A DNA stretch of 64,000 nucleotides, taken from Apostichopus japonicus (lineage: Eukaryota > Echinodermata > Holothuroidea > Aspidochirotida > Stichopodidae). The notes under the pieces were generated by a model, which worked only from the letters and a program-made list of their open reading frames with translations, did not search any database and was not told the DNA's origin. Location: positions 14,742,001-14,806,000 of the forward strand of contig NC_092563.1 of NCBI RefSeq assembly GCF_037975245.1. The letters run 5' to 3'. The first letter of the stretch is position 1. Each line of letters starts with the position of its first letter. The translations under genes were made by a program, and so were the position numbers. Positions 1-15,100 of this stretch are shown here, piece by piece.

Positions 1-132
1 TCACAATCGACGAATCCACCGGTGAAATCACTACCAACAGCAGCTTTGACCGAGAAAAAGATAAAGAAGTCTATGTCATCAATGTGTTGGCCCGCAATGT
101 ACTGGATCTAGCCGACGGTGGCGCTAACCAAG
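1..132 (+). CDS. Cadherin exon 1 of window (3' part of exon)
   Basis: Read from base 3, this encodes the second half of a cadherin repeat: DESTGEI, the SFDRE strand (the common LDRE motif) and the YVINVLARN strand. The donor follows base 132 (CAAG/GTATTA), phase 1. The left end is cut by the window, so the acceptor is unseen. Confidence 0.9.
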
Positions 133-3100
133 GTATTACCCTTAAAGAGAGCATTTGCCAGATTTGTAGTCGATCAGTAAAATATATCTGTCTATAATAG
201 TACGGCCTTGAAAGTTGATTTGATTTATCGCCTCCCTTCCAGTATGTAACATATATATATATATATATATAGGGGATATGAGATATAGTATACTCTTGTA
301 TGCAAGAATGATACCAAAATTATACTGCCCACCTCAAAATCCTTGAGGCAATGAACCAACGCTCGGTGTGAATAGTATAGCTGAGGTACAAACGGGTGAC
401 ACAAAACATGTCGGGGTAGACTCAAACATGTTTGAAATGGTGTTCGCTAAGCTATGTATGAATTTGTGTTTGCGTCGAAATTTTTTTTTTCAATGCTGAT
501 GAACTTGGTAGGTGTGTCTCTCTGCATAGGATGTAGTGCCTTCCTGGGTGATGACATCAAATGTCAAAGGTTAGCAATCAATGGATCAAAAAAGAAGTCC
601 AAAGCAGCATTTCGGCCATTCAGTTCCAACCAGAAAGGTTAAACTTGCCCAAACTCGCAAATCCAAGTGGATTATTAGGCCCTCAAGATTAAACATCATA
701 TTCATTATTTATTGTAAGATATGCCAAAGGTCACATGATCAAAGTATGTCAAGAGTCAGACTTGGCCAAATTTTGTGTGCCAAAGTATGGCACAAACTCC
801 TTCTTAATGGTAATGTCCTTGGACATGAAAACTTGGTGGGTTTGCACTTGGGCAACACAGACTGTAGTTGCCTCCATTAGGCACAAATTTCAGAGGTCAA
901 ATTTCAGTGGAGCACAAAAACAGTTAAAAAAAGGTGAGTAACACTGTGTAGGGACCATAATACTCACTGACTGCAAAGTTGATGTGTATATGACAATGTG
1001 CCTGTGTTGTAATCACAGCGTTTGCTTATCTGCAACTGCATGGAGTGCCCGCTTTTTTTATTAATTTGTTCTTTGATGAAAGAAAATCTTTCACTCCAAG
1101 AAGAACCAAAATTGATATATTTTCAAAGATATGTTACATATGTCAACCCAAAAATTGTTGACACTGAATGGTTCCAAAATGACATCATTTTCTGGAGATT
1201 CAGCTTAAAACCAACAATTTGGCTCATGAATTAAAGAGTGAGAAACATCCACATCAAGAGAGCAACAAACTCAGATGATACTAGCTGTGTCGCAAAGTAA
1301 AAAAAAAAAAAAAAAAAAGGGGGGAGGGGAAATGTTGTATTCTTCTAGTTTTTCCAGGTTTACTATGGAATTATTCTGCCTTTGATAGTTATGATTTGCT
1401 TGTCTTAATCATAATAGATATGTAGGTATGTAATCTGCAATATGTGCTCTAAAATGGTCTCAAATTTTCATTTTTGTCTAACCAAAAGCTCAAGCATCTG
1501 TGAGTATCTACATACTCGATGAGAATGACTTTGAGCCCTATTTCAATGACACGTCGCCTTACTCTGTCACAATCAGAGAAGATGCTCAACTTGGAGATGA
1601 GGTGATGACGGTTACCGCGATAGATGAGGATGCCGGTAAGCAATCAAATTAAACCAATGGGATTCTATATCTTTCATCTCAAATTATCCAAGCAGTGACT
1701 TTAATGCATCATGTCAAGTTGTATCTGCAAGTCTTGCTTTATATCAGGGTAGGGTTCAATTCCTGGCCAGATCTATTAGATTATGTGAGGACTGGCTGCA
1801 TCAGTGGCATCACCTAGGGGTGGCCAGGAAGGGGGGGTAAGTGCCCTCCCCCCAAAAAAATTGTGCACCCCCAAGTGCCACCCCCCCTCCTAAGAAATAC
1901 TCAAACAAAAACTTGATCTGCCTCACTTAAAAACATTGGACAGACCAAGCCCGAAAATTCTTGAACATGAAGTTACTTCAAGTTGCAAAACATAGCACCA
2001 GATTGCATCTAAGGACCCTTAATTAATCAAAAATTTCACCCCCTCCCTTAGACCCCTCCTAAAGGACAGCATTCACAAGTAAACATTGTGTCCCCCTAGT
2101 TAAGTGCTGTGCCCCCCCCCCTCCTGTGCCACCCAAGATTGAAATGTCTGGTAACGCCACTGGGCTGCACCCTGTGGGAAATCCCCAAGCTGGGGACAAA
2201 TAGACATGGCACACCAGCGTTTCCTACGGGAGCGACTGTTTCAATAGTTACACCGATTGTGTGTGTGGTTATCATGTACCTGATGTGACAAGTGCTTCAT
2301 ACCAAATCAAATAGACATGGCACACCAGTGTTTCCTACGGGAGCGACTGTTTCAATAGTTACACCGATTGTGTGTGTGGTTATCATGTACCTGATGTGAC
2401 AAGTGCTTTATACCAAATCACCATCATCATCATCAGTTCGACCATGGTCGACCAATATCATCATGAGGGGTAGGAGAAATTGGCTGGACAATAACCTGGC
2501 ATCGATATTTCCAGTCATTTCTGTCTTCCATAAGGGTTGCTAGCTCAGGCATACTTTCAGCCCCACTGTCCTCTAGTAGGAAATGCAGGAAGGTTTTATG
2601 CCTTGCACCATGATATGGCTCTTAGAGAAAGAACCTGTTGGCTGCTTCTTCTGGGTGTCGGTGGTAGTGACCAGCTTCTCTATGTCTCAAGTCATCAGCC
2701 TAGGGATCAATTATGGTTAAGTCGTTTCCAAAGGTCTTAATTGACACAGAGATATGGTAGACGCTAACTGCTTTCTTTAACATTAATAGTCATGCATCCT
2801 GGTGGACAGATTTCCTCAATAAAAATCATTTTCTGGTTGTTTATACTAGTATGTAGTCATGTGACCCTTTTGTTCTTAATAAATGATATTGAACAGGAAT
2901 GATGTCACCTTGTCACATGGTGTCGCAGCCGACATCATAAAATCTTTAGGAAGGGGATGTGGAAGGCAGATATCCTTCATCTGTCGGATAAAAACCAGAA
3001 CTGTCGCTACGATGATTCCATCGAGGTGGCATACTATTTACTACTGTTCTATTATAAAAATGAATGCCCAGGAAGAATTTCTCCAGACTCTTTGTTTGAC

Positions 3101-6100
3101 AGAGGTTTTGTCAAGAAGCTGGCGAGACATATTGTATATCAGACTACCTAACAGTGACAGCTTTGATGCGGGTGCAATTGTAAGGCACAAGGAATTAGAT
3201 TACTTCTGTCTTCCTTTTGTCGAGAATATGTCTTTCTTGTCATACTGTTATTCAGATAGTCGATTGCAGTACTTTATCAGCTCAGGAAATACCGACGGAA
3301 CGTTCACGGTCAACCACAACACAGGAGCGATAACTCTTGCCCGACGAATAGAAGGCCAGGATTCTTTTACGCTAACCTACAAAGTAAATGACGGTTTGAA
3401 TGAGGATGAAACAACCATCGATGTGACTGTCACCAAAGTCTTTGGAGATTGGCCAAACTTCTCACAGGCTAGCTATGAAAGCATGACAACAGAAAATGAT
3501 GATTCCCGACCCATTATAGATACAGTAAGTGAAAACTGACTTTTGTGAAATGTGATGTACATGATATCCTTCAAGCTTTGGCAAGCAGTACATTCCCATT
3601 TGTATTAAAATAGATTGATTTAAGGTGTCAGTTTGTATACCCCCAACCCCCCACCACCCAAAACAAACATGACAGCCAAGCCTGCCTAAAGTAAAACATT
3701 CCTCAAATTCACTGGACCATTAGTAATTTTTTACTTGATAGCATAAACTACCCAAAGTACTGCATTAGGATTCATCCTTGAGTGCACCTACTTAATTGAC
3801 CAGCCACCATATGATTGTAAACACAAGTGCTCTAATGACCAGCCACTTCATTCCTGTGTGAAGCCAAATTTGGCTTGACCACTGAAATAGTACACTGTGT
3901 GTTGTTTATTCATGAATTTGTGCAGAGGAGCATTCAGTATGGCTAGCATTACCAACTGGGGTGGATATGCAATCTCCACTGTTTTTTAGCCATAATAATA
4001 AAATAATAAAAACGGTATCTTAAAGGCAGGGAAGATCGTGATGATAAAATCAAATAGATTCAGTCCCACTCTATTCTGTTCTGTCTACAGGTCAGTAGTG
4101 CTAACCCTGCTTCTTACAGTCTCGTACCTAACACTGCACAATTTGAGATTGACAGTTCAACTGGAACTATAAGTGTTGGTTCCCCACCACTGGACAGGGA
4201 AGATGTGCCTGTGTGGTATCTCACGGCCAAGGCCACAAACGGAAGCCAAGAGGCTTTTACCAGAGTCGAAGTTACAGTTGTGGACGAAAACGACAACGAC
4301 CCAGAGTTTACTCTCGCAGAGTATGTCGATACTGTGGATGAGGAGGCATGTAAGTGTGTTTTTGACATTTGTGAGGAAGGAAGAAAGGGATGTGGTCGGG
4401 GGAAGGCGGTTGACTGGTTATTCCGTTCAGAATTATTCATCAAAATAAAATAAAACTGTTAGCAAACTGCTTATCCACTAGAGAGCCTGTGTAAGAGAAT
4501 GTGTAAAAGTAAGTTGGCCTGACGTTTCGATCCTAGCAGGATCTCTTTCAAAGGCTAAATGACAAACTAACAGTAACAGAAGGGACAAAAAGAATTATTT
4601 ATGTTAAAACATTTTTCTGACTAATTATCAGTTGTTCCAGGCAGGGAAACAATCTGTGCATTTTTATTTTTTTTACCATACTTAAGTCTCATGTTATATA
4701 CGAAGTTGTGCATGAAGGAAACAAAAGGATTATAAAGCTATTTAGCAGGGTCATATCTTGCAAGATTGGCTAAAAAAAAACTATGCAAAAAAAAAATGGA
4801 TCTGGACAATATTTTGGCAACTTTCATGGGTAGTAATGGTGATCGTTTAAGTCTCTTAAGTTTCTAAATTACACTGAAAAATGTGAAAAACCCTGAAAAA
4901 TTACCTACAACTGGTGCATATTAATAATCACAAATGCAGCAATTTAGTTATTCTAGTCAGTTGATATGGTTTTTATAAGATTGGAGAGTTGATGAGAAGT
5001 AGTCGATGTTTTGGTGTAGAGCCGCCCTAGCTGATATTAAACCTGTTTTGTTAGGCGAGACCAATTTTCACCTTCCATCATCTTGGCTGATGTTGTGGTC
5101 CCCCAGGAGGGGCCTAAGAGAAAGGGAACCCCTTAAGCCCCTTATATTTTGAAAGTTATCTGTGTTCAAGATTTTTCTACACTTGAGTTTTCCAAAAGTA
5201 TATCAACAATTTATTGTTTTGTCTTGGTGACCCTCCATTTTTTTTTATTGACAACTCTAAAATTTGAGGTCCATGGCCCACAGGTTGAATTACCAGGGAT
5301 GTATTTGCATGCATGTAGGGTATCTGAATAATAATAATAATAGTACTGGGCCCAAACAAATGTATCAATTGTCTTTAATAGGTTAAAAGGAAGAATGATA
5401 TAACGAATCTGTTTGATGCTCTACTGTGGCCATCAACATTTCGTTATGTGTTGAACCTGTATTAAAGACTACTAAACACACCTTTAAGTTCATATGCTCA
5501 GTATTATCAACCATGAGTGCATGTTTCTGTTGTCATTGGAACAATGCCATTCATTCTACATGATGGCTTTATGAAAACACAAAAATTTAAAAAATAGAAC
5601 AAGCATGTGAGTCTTTCCTTATTTTTGGCACTTGTCTAGGTTTAACCTCTTGAAACCAAATTTAAGACCTTAATGAATACCTCTCTTTTTACACGTGGTG
5701 GATAATTGCATTTTGTCTAACAATTATCATGATTTTCATGAAGTGATCATGGTCAGTGATATTTTTTTTCCCCGAAGCAGCGCCCAAGCCAGTGCAGAGA
5801 ATTTTTGCTGGAAACCACGGACTTACACAGTTTTGCTATGCGTACATACCAGCAAATCTGATAGAATCTACATGCTAGAACTAATTTGTCAAGAAAAGTT
5901 TGAAAGTGATCAAAGGGAAAACTGTGTTTGTTGAAGATTACCTTACAAATATTACAGAAGAAAGAGGGCAGGGAATCATTTATCGGAGCGTCCATACAGT
6001 CAGGGGGGCGGATGCCCCCCCCCCTGACGGACTCAAATGGACTGCAGGCGCCCTTTTCAGCTCTTTACCACTTTTTACTTATTTGCGATTATTGACTTTT

Positions 6101-9100
6101 TTTATTGCGCTCTCATCAACATATTGACATTTTTCACATTTTGTTGGCGTAATTTGGCGATGACACCTATTTATTCTTCGTTTATCTGCAAATTAGCAAG
6201 GCCCGGAAAGAGTCATTTCCGGCGATCTAGGGAGTATCTTTACTCAAAAATTTTGGTATGCTCCGGGCCAACCCGTGGTGGCGCTCTGCTTAGAAAGTGT
6301 CAGAAGCGCCCCTACAGACCATTCTCGCCCCCCTTGACCAATACCCCTAGCTCCCCCACTGTGTACCGCATAGCAAAATCAGTTTTCCTTTTAAAGGAGC
6401 CTCCATGGGTTATTGTGCCAAAATTGTTAGCCTAGATGATAACACTCTTATTAACCAAGTTAACAATGCAGCCATGGGAGATTTTAAAAAGGCATTCTCA
6501 TGAAATTCATAGAGACGAGAAACACCCACTCCATAACGAGCTGAAGTCACTTCTTCAACAGGATATAGACTCATTAGTTTTATGTCTCTGTTCTGTTTTT
6601 ATTATTTATCTTCTTTTTTTTTCTCCCTGGTTGTCACACAAATTTCTGCCTGGGTTTTGCAGCAGCCGGTGTTGTAATGACAGTAACAGCTCGGGATGAG
6701 GATGCATTTGATCTACTGTACAGCCTTAGCTGCCCAGTTGATACTGAATCTTGCGATACTTTTGGTATTGCATCACCCTCTGGAGAGATTTCTGTTTCAA
6801 AAACAGTTACGAGGGCGCCGGGAGAATACTATGAATTACAGGTGATTGCAGCAGATGATATCAGACCATGTAAGTTTAATATTCATTTCAACTTCGCTGT
6901 ACTTCTTACCATTTCAGATATGGATACAGTGTGGATACTGCATAAACATTTAGGGAGTTTGTATTGTGCGTATAGAGTACGATTTGGACCGTCCTGGTAG
7001 CAACCAGGTAAAAGCCATGTAGCTTATTTGAAATAGTGAAAGGGGAATCATTTCATTTCATTTATTTATTTTTGTTCTATCACGTACAACATAAGTATGA
7101 CATATGACAATAGAAGGAGATATAGAAACAAAACTTGTGAAAGGAAGTGTACTAAAAAACCCTAAAGGGCTTGTCGGGTAGTGACACTCCCTGAAAAAAT
7201 ACAGAACTTTACAATTAGAAAAGAGAACCAAAAAAAAAAAAACACAACCATTACCACCCCTTCCCCTCCCTTCCCTCACCCCCTTGTTGATGAAGTGCTT
7301 TTGTAAGCTACAACTAAAGAAGGCATTGCCTTTAAAGTGAGAGGTATAGGTATTAAACAGATGCATAGAAATGTAGAAAGGATCGCAGTAAAAGAAGGGT
7401 ACAAGTCGTTACATAGAGGATTCCATCGCAATAATTTACTGAAAATCATGTGTCCATATCCAATATGTGTTTATCACTCAAGAAAAGTTAGAATTTAGGT
7501 AGTAGAATATTAATCATAATAAAAGCAACACTTTGATAGTGACCACTCATTTCTCTGTGAATTAAAGATCAAAATATAAAGATAAAGGTAGGGGGGTTGA
7601 AAGGGGGGTTGGAGAGTGGGGCCCATCTAGATCTCAATTGCCCATGATGACCAAGAAATGCATTCAGAAACTATCACCAAATTTGAGCCCAAAAAAAAAA
7701 AATGAAGCTTTGATGAGAGCCATTTGAAAATGTTATTCCCAGCAATTAAATTTGACCGCATTTTTAAACTCTTCAATAGCAACAAACCTTGTTGGAAGTT
7801 ATAGACAATTTAGTTTTTTTTTCAAATCTTTGTAATCAGGAAGTTTTAGCCGTTCGAATCAGCCCAAACATGGTAAAGTAGTCGCTCTCTCCTTCCATAT
7901 CCATATACAGCTGCGTCAACCACAGTGACAATCTATGTGAAGGACGTTGATAACAACTTCCCAGAATATATGCAAGACTCTGTCACAGAGTCTATCGGTG
8001 ATGATACGCCCATAGGGGAGGTGGTCGCAGTCCTACCGGTCAGCGACGAAGATGCAGCGTACAGAGACAGCGTTCAGTTCAGCATAACTGGCGGAAACGA
8101 CGAAGGTGTCTTTGACATCTACTCGGATGCCTACACACTACAGGGACTCGTTGTAGTGTCAAAGGTCAGTCATAATTGTTCATTTCAAGACTGCCGTTTA
8201 TCACAAATTTGCCAGAAACTGTCCTTCATAAACTATATTACAGCTAGGTCTACACATATTTTGTCTTTAGATCAATGAGGCTAGTTTGCATTACTATTTT
8301 CTTTCGAGAACCTTAGAAATTGTAGGGATAATGGAAATTGGTCTGTAGTTTGAAAGAACAGAAGGATCACCGTTCAGTAGTTCTATAGATACTTCCATAC
8401 GACCTGGAACAAGACCTTTAGAGAGGGGAAGGATGCAGATTTACTTAGGAGGCACGGTAATATTGTTGCAAGACCGAAAGCATATGGACTAAAATACCGT
8501 CCATCCCAGCCGAGGATCCTTTTTTTTCCAGGTTATTAATAATCGAAGAAATTTCTGCACAGTTGGTGGGGGGAAATAAACATGCATTTAGACATAGCTT
8601 TAGTAGGAACACTGGTAGATTTGACATTTCCCTTTTGAATTCAACTGGCTTGACTCTATCCAATACTGAGAAAACTGCATCATTCCAACAAATCTGCAAT
8701 CCTTAAAGGTAGTCAATATAGGCCCCAAATGATAGCACACTATAATTCCTAGAAGTTTTCAAAGAGTACTTTTCTGGAGGTCTTTATAATCTCCAAATTG
8801 TTCTCAGACAATTTTAAGAAACACACAAGATAACTTATGTCCCAGTGAGGAAAATTACATCGAATGATGTAATAAAGATTGTTTGAGAATTTTGACCTTT
8901 AAAGTCTGTAGCAAAATTATTCCACCATCATGATTAAGTCTGAAATGTGTTTTTTTCTTGAGAATTGCCCCGACGTATAATTTCATTGATAATTTTCCAA
9001 GTTTCTCTTTGGTTATTCCAATTTTCATGAAGAAGTCTGCTATAGTATGACTTTTTTTGGACATAAAAGTATGCTATATGCATATGGCCCCAAATATGCT

Positions 9101-12100
9101 AGATATTCAAATATGGTCACCTAGGGACATGATCCGTTCTCTTATTTCTTGTTGGTTTGACAATATAGAGTCTACTATATCATAGACTTTCTGAAACGCT
9201 GAGTCCATTGATGCAAGAAGATCTCGTATGGATTGCTTCTGTGACTTGTTTAGTCTGAAAAGCTTCTATGTCGTAGCGTACATTGGGGAGAGAGAAGTCC
9301 AAGCTTGCCCAAAGTTTTGCAACTTTGACAAGCTTTAGTCTCTGACCGCAGATTTTAACGGCACTGTGACTGGCTCAGAAGAAGTTTTATTACATTTTGC
9401 TCTGTATTTATTCAGAAAAAGTTATCAATGAAACATATTTTCAAAGTTTCAAGTCAAAACTAATCGTTCTAAGCACGTGTTTATAACTTGTTTTCTCTAA
9501 AGCACTTTTTTTACCGTTCCACCCAAACTGGCACAAATGGAACCTTGAACTTGTCAATCTGCCAACGCATCTGTTTGCAGGTTCATGCTCGTGAGCAGCA
9601 CTTTCCAGCATTCGTGTAATACTGTTATTCATAGATCTGTAACCAGTACAGATTACACATATCTATGTCAGCGCCCTCTCTGGAAAATCCTTGACAGCCA
9701 GCTCATTGAATATATGTATGTATGGGTGTATGTATGTATGTAGTTTAGATCCTCCTGAAAGCAGGAACTCGCGAAGAAGCCTCATTGGCTTATCAAAGCC
9801 GCAAGCTGGCCGAAGTCAGTCTCTTAGATTCATATTTAACCTCCATGATTATGAATTGTTAACTGTCAACAACTCTGTAACTGGACGACATACATTAATC
9901 TGGGAGTATCTTGAACCAGGGACCTTATGATTGAAAGGCACCGGCGTTAGCCACTGAGCTAACACTATGTTAAAGGGTGTGAAGACTCGTGCACACAGAA
10001 ACGTCTCATTCCGGTAATCTGACCTAGTTTCGAATGAGGTGTAACAGACGTGTTAGACACCACTGTCGATCCCAGAAAATACACACACAGCTTGTTACCA
10101 TCGGTAATTAGACACTAGTGTACAGTCAATACATACAGCTACGGTCAATACCCACAACACAGTGTACATAGCAGCCATGGACATCTCAGGTCTAGATAAA
10201 AGATAACAAGGTATCACATTTCATTACTGTCTGCATTTTGTAGCGACAAGAAGAAAACTTCACTTGCAAGCAACGGAAAGTTAACTTTTTCAGAGCGCTG
10301 CACGCTGTTTGGGGCGAGTTTTCAATGCCTTAAGGGAAGATTTTCATCATGAATTTTATTGCGATTTTTCAAATTTTCAAGTTGGCAATAATCTGCAGTT
10401 TTGTGATTAACAAGTAGGTTAATGTCATCTCTTTCCTAGGAACTGGATTATATTGAAAGCTCATCATATACTTTAACAGTAGAGTTAACTGATGATGACT
10501 ACACCTTTAACCCACAATCAGAAACCGACACGGTCTCCATTACGATAAATAAAATTAACGAACCGCCAAAATTTATCGATGTTTTACCATTGGAGGTTTC
10601 CCTGCCTGAAGGAGGTACAGATAATATTCTGAAAACATTTACAGTGATTGACGAGGAAGGACAGACTGTAAGGTGAGTTTATGAATTTTGAAAAGATAAA
10701 AAATGTGAGCTACATCCCTCTCACTGCCAGTGAATTCATATAATTATTGCTCTGCCGTTGTGTGTGGGGGCAGATGAATATGGATGAGATGCTTGCTGCA
10801 TACATTATGCAAACCTTCCTAAGACCACTAAAGATCACTTAAGACTGTTCCTATTGTCTGTGGCAATGTAAAATAGATCTGTTATGTTAGAAGTGTTGCC
10901 TCCTAAGTCTCTTCTGTATGTCTTTCGAAGAAATATCTGATAATTCTTCTGGATACATGAATGTAATAATTTTGTAATTGAACTGAATTGCTGTGCTACT
11001 AATCACAATACTGCGTTTATAGGAGAATCAACAAGTTTATTGATTTGTTTGTCAATTAGCGTTTCAGAGCACTTTTGTGGATTTTACGCTTTATAAAATG
11101 AATTATGATTATTATTATAATTATTGGAAAATGGCTGGGGGGGGAGTTTAGGGGTGAGACATTTTCATGCTTATTTTATTTGATCTTTCTTTCATCATCC
11201 CCAAAACAAAATTTGCTATAGCAAAGAACTTGGACAAAATTTGATGAGAATTAGCAATAGTTAATATTAGACAATATCGGACCACTCAAATTTATGGTAC
11301 TCGTCCTGATATATACTGTGTACTCGGTTTATAGCGTAGGAACAATGTCTCCAACAACTGCCCTCCCCCCTACCCCACTTCCCTCCCACCCTCGGTCAGT
11401 CCTCCCTGTCATCAATACATTAAGAACAGATTGAAAATTTTCCCTTTCTTTCTGTCTATATCTCTCAAATGAAGCTTTTCTCACTCTCCGCCGGGACCAC
11501 TTGACGTAATTGTTACCAAGCGGACAGATTACGAATATTCTGTGGATATCGTTGGAGTTCTGGATAGAGAGACTGCAGATGAGCATGAGTTGATGGTCAC
11601 TGCCTCTGATGAGAGTGGTGAGTGTATATAGAGTTACTGTATGTGATATCCACCACATATGATCATTGTAATACCTTATGCATGTCACTACACTGCTTTA
11701 ATGCTGACACCTTGATGCGAGCAACTCCTACGAGTGACCCCTGCGTTGACAGATAGTACTGACCACCTGCTGTTGACGATATTGACCAGGAACTATCCTA
11801 TATCTCATCTAGTTAGTTTCACACATACTTGTATATAGATATTGTTACTAAGTGTTCGACCGATTATATGTTAATCGGTTATTACTCATTACCGATTAAG
11901 TCATGTGACAATCGGGGCCGCTCTCTATTACCGATTATTCATCATTTTCGCGGAACTGTCCTAATATAGGTGTTATGATTGATTACCAACTTCTAGGCCA
12001 ATACAATCAAAGATGTAAATGAACGACTTAACGTTTCACACTAAAGCAAATAAAGAGCACTGTAATACATACATGGGGCGCTGTACGTTTGAGTCGCAAT

Positions 12101-15100
12101 AAATCGCAATTTTGCAATCCCACACAACACAGTTAATGGCAGTGCTGTACAGACTACAGAAGGGGGAAAAAGTATTCATTGTCTACGAAATTTGAAAAAA
12201 AAATTGGGGCCAGCTTTAGCAATTGGTATTATAACCATTATCAGTGTTGCAACTCCAACGTTAATAAAGTGAAAAGTAGAAATATAATATTCATAGTTTT
12301 GTAATCTGATATAGAAATATGTAATCTGATATGAAAAATAAAACAATCTCGGACGTTTGTATCAAGTTTTCAATGATTACCATCTGCGCGGGAGAACTTC
12401 AGATCAAACGCTGTTTCAAGTGATTATACTCAGTAAGTCAACGGTGCTTCTCCATTGACTTAACTACATGTGAGAGAAATCACACTCTTTAGTGCCATTG
12501 ACTTTTTCACGCATGTCGCTGGAAATCAGACTTGCTTTAGTTGGTTGCTGGAGTTCACTTACTGAAAGGGCCAGGGTTATTTTAGCACGTATGGTAGGCA
12601 ATAAAGTTGCTTCACAAAAATATTCCTAAATGTGTTTGCCTAATCACAAAATACTGTAATGCAGTAGAACTACTGAGGACTGTCGCCTAACATGTTTAGG
12701 GATTTTAAGGAGTATTTGAGGCCTTGATTTCATCATTTTATCACATTTGTAAAATCTTGGGCGCATTTGCAAACTGAACAGTTCTGAAGCTTGACGTTCT
12801 CTAGCCAGACTAGCCTAATGTACAGTACATAGAACTCACAATTAGGAAAGCCTAATTTTATCGTTTCCACTTTCCAGTTTTAACTTACGGTGAAACAACC
12901 AAAGTGGTTAAGAAGTACATTGTTTTGGCTTTATATTTAGTCAAGATAATAAATCTTTAAATCGTTAAACATGGATAACACAAGGTTTTGTTAGATGCAA
13001 GAAGCTAAGTGAAAAATAATATTAAATAATAATATTGTGTCGTCCCCTATTCCCCCTTATTGCGGGTATAATAGTATGCCCGCAATAAGATGTTAACTGC
13101 CAAAACTGGATAGTATATCGAAGAGCATTAGTACAATCTCGTGTGAGTCACTTGCGATACAGTTACACTGTAGATTAGCACACCTTCCCCGGCTTCGATA
13201 AGCTTTGAGTCGAACCGGATCTACGATTTTTAACGATTTTTTTCCCATTTTGGCTGTGGTGAATGAAAGGCGCTGAAAAATACAATCCTTTATGTGGAAC
13301 GTAATAATCGGTTCCCCATAATCGGTAGCGCAATGGATTTTGCCGATGCCGATTATATACAGATTGTCTGATAATCGGACCAGCTGATTATAACCGATTA
13401 TGGGTCCAACACTAATTGCTACTCCTAGAGAGTCTGATCAAATAAACACGACTCAAATTAAATTCCATGAGTTTTACTTCATCTTTCATGCGTTCTCATA
13501 CATTACTTTAATACTTGAGTGAACATGACACTGTAGTTCCTTTAAATATTAAGCAATGTGCGAAATCTGTTCATATTTTGGATGTACTGTAGGGGGGGTG
13601 GGGGAGGGGTGGTGGCTTGTTGTGCAGTCAATGGCTAAGGCGAGGTACTTGTGATCTAAGGCCAGACCATTACACCAGTGGCGGAGCGTCCATACAGTCA
13701 GGGTGGGGGCGGATCCCCCCCTGACGGACTCAAATGGACTGCTGGCACCCTTTTCAGCTTTTTACCACTTTTTACTTATTTGTGATTATTGACGTTTTTA
13801 TTGCACTCTCATCCTCCTATCGACATTTGTCATATTTCCAAGTGCATGTACTTTCAACACCCATATAAACTTCCAAGTTGTCACAAATGGCGATGACACC
13901 TATTTATTCTTCGTTTATCTGCAAATTAGCAAGGCCCGGAAAGGGTCATTTCCGGCGATCTAGGGAGTATTTTTACTAAAAAAAATTGGCGCTCCGCTTA
14001 GATAGTGTCAAAGTGCCCCTACAGACCAATCCCCCCCCCCCCCCCGACCAATAAAAGCTCCGCCACTGCATTACACCTTGTCCCTTGGACAAGTAGGGAC
14101 TTTGTGACTCTTCACGCTGGTATCAGAAATGGGGGACCTGCAAGGTAACGTAATTTTAGATACAGTTTCATGGGCCAGTTAGACTCACTTAATAAAATGC
14201 AGCCTGTATTGTGTTAGAATCCAAATATGTACTAGTTCATGAGATATTTTGGTGAAATTGTTTTGAAACACTGTGCAAATTACTTTTGAAAACTAATGAA
14301 ATTCATTGTTGAACGATCCATTTGAAAGACTGGAGCGCAATGCAAGCCAAATTAAATTGTGTTTAAGCCGGTAAATGGTTTCCCTACCTACTGATGAGCA
14401 TATGTATATTGATGCTTTGTCATGGCTGGGCAGCTAGAGAGCGTTCGATCTTTTAATACCTATCAGAAAATCGGTTATCATAAAATACTGAAAAACTGTA
14501 TGGTATTAATGCACACAAACCTTGCCGCATAACATAAGACATTGTCCATTTCAGCTTTAGTATTTTGTCGTGTAATGGATTCCCTGTGCTTGGCATCATT
14601 ACTATCTTAAACCTAAGCAGCTGCAACGTCGGATCATTTATTATGCTTCTTCTTGTATTTAGCGAATTCTTATCTTCATTAGGATTGTCAAGTTCGGTGA
14701 CGTTGAAATTCACGGTGCTAGAGGTTGACGACGAAGCTCCATACTTTGCAGAAGATTACGTGGCAGTAGTGGACCCTGCTGGGACGGCAGGGCAAGTGGT
14801 AGTTGTGGTCAGTGCATCTGATGATGATCTAGACTCCACCCAGCCCGGTTACTATGAATATGCATTAGTAGACACGCTTGGATTGTTTGAAATCGTACCA
14901 AATGATATGGGTGAGTTTCATTCAGGCACAGTGTCGCAAAGAAAGGCTGCTGCGGCTGAATCTATACCAAACAATAGAGCTAGGTCATCAGATATGCAGA
15001 CTGGCATTGAGTATATCGTGCTGGAAAGAAGGTCATGTCCGCCTGCACAGACTGGCCCGAGTAATGCTACAGGCCCCTTATAATTTGTGTCCAACTTTTG

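Noticed and set aside
2883-3255. Upstream part of the open frame that contains cadherin exon 3
   Set aside because: No cadherin similarity before DSRLQYF, and the acceptor at 3255 restores the correct phase; the rest is intron.
6037-6435. Frames repeating [11 protein letters not shown]-type peptides (also 17474, 21714, 21803)
   Set aside because: Chance translations of the family A MITE body; different frames in different copies.
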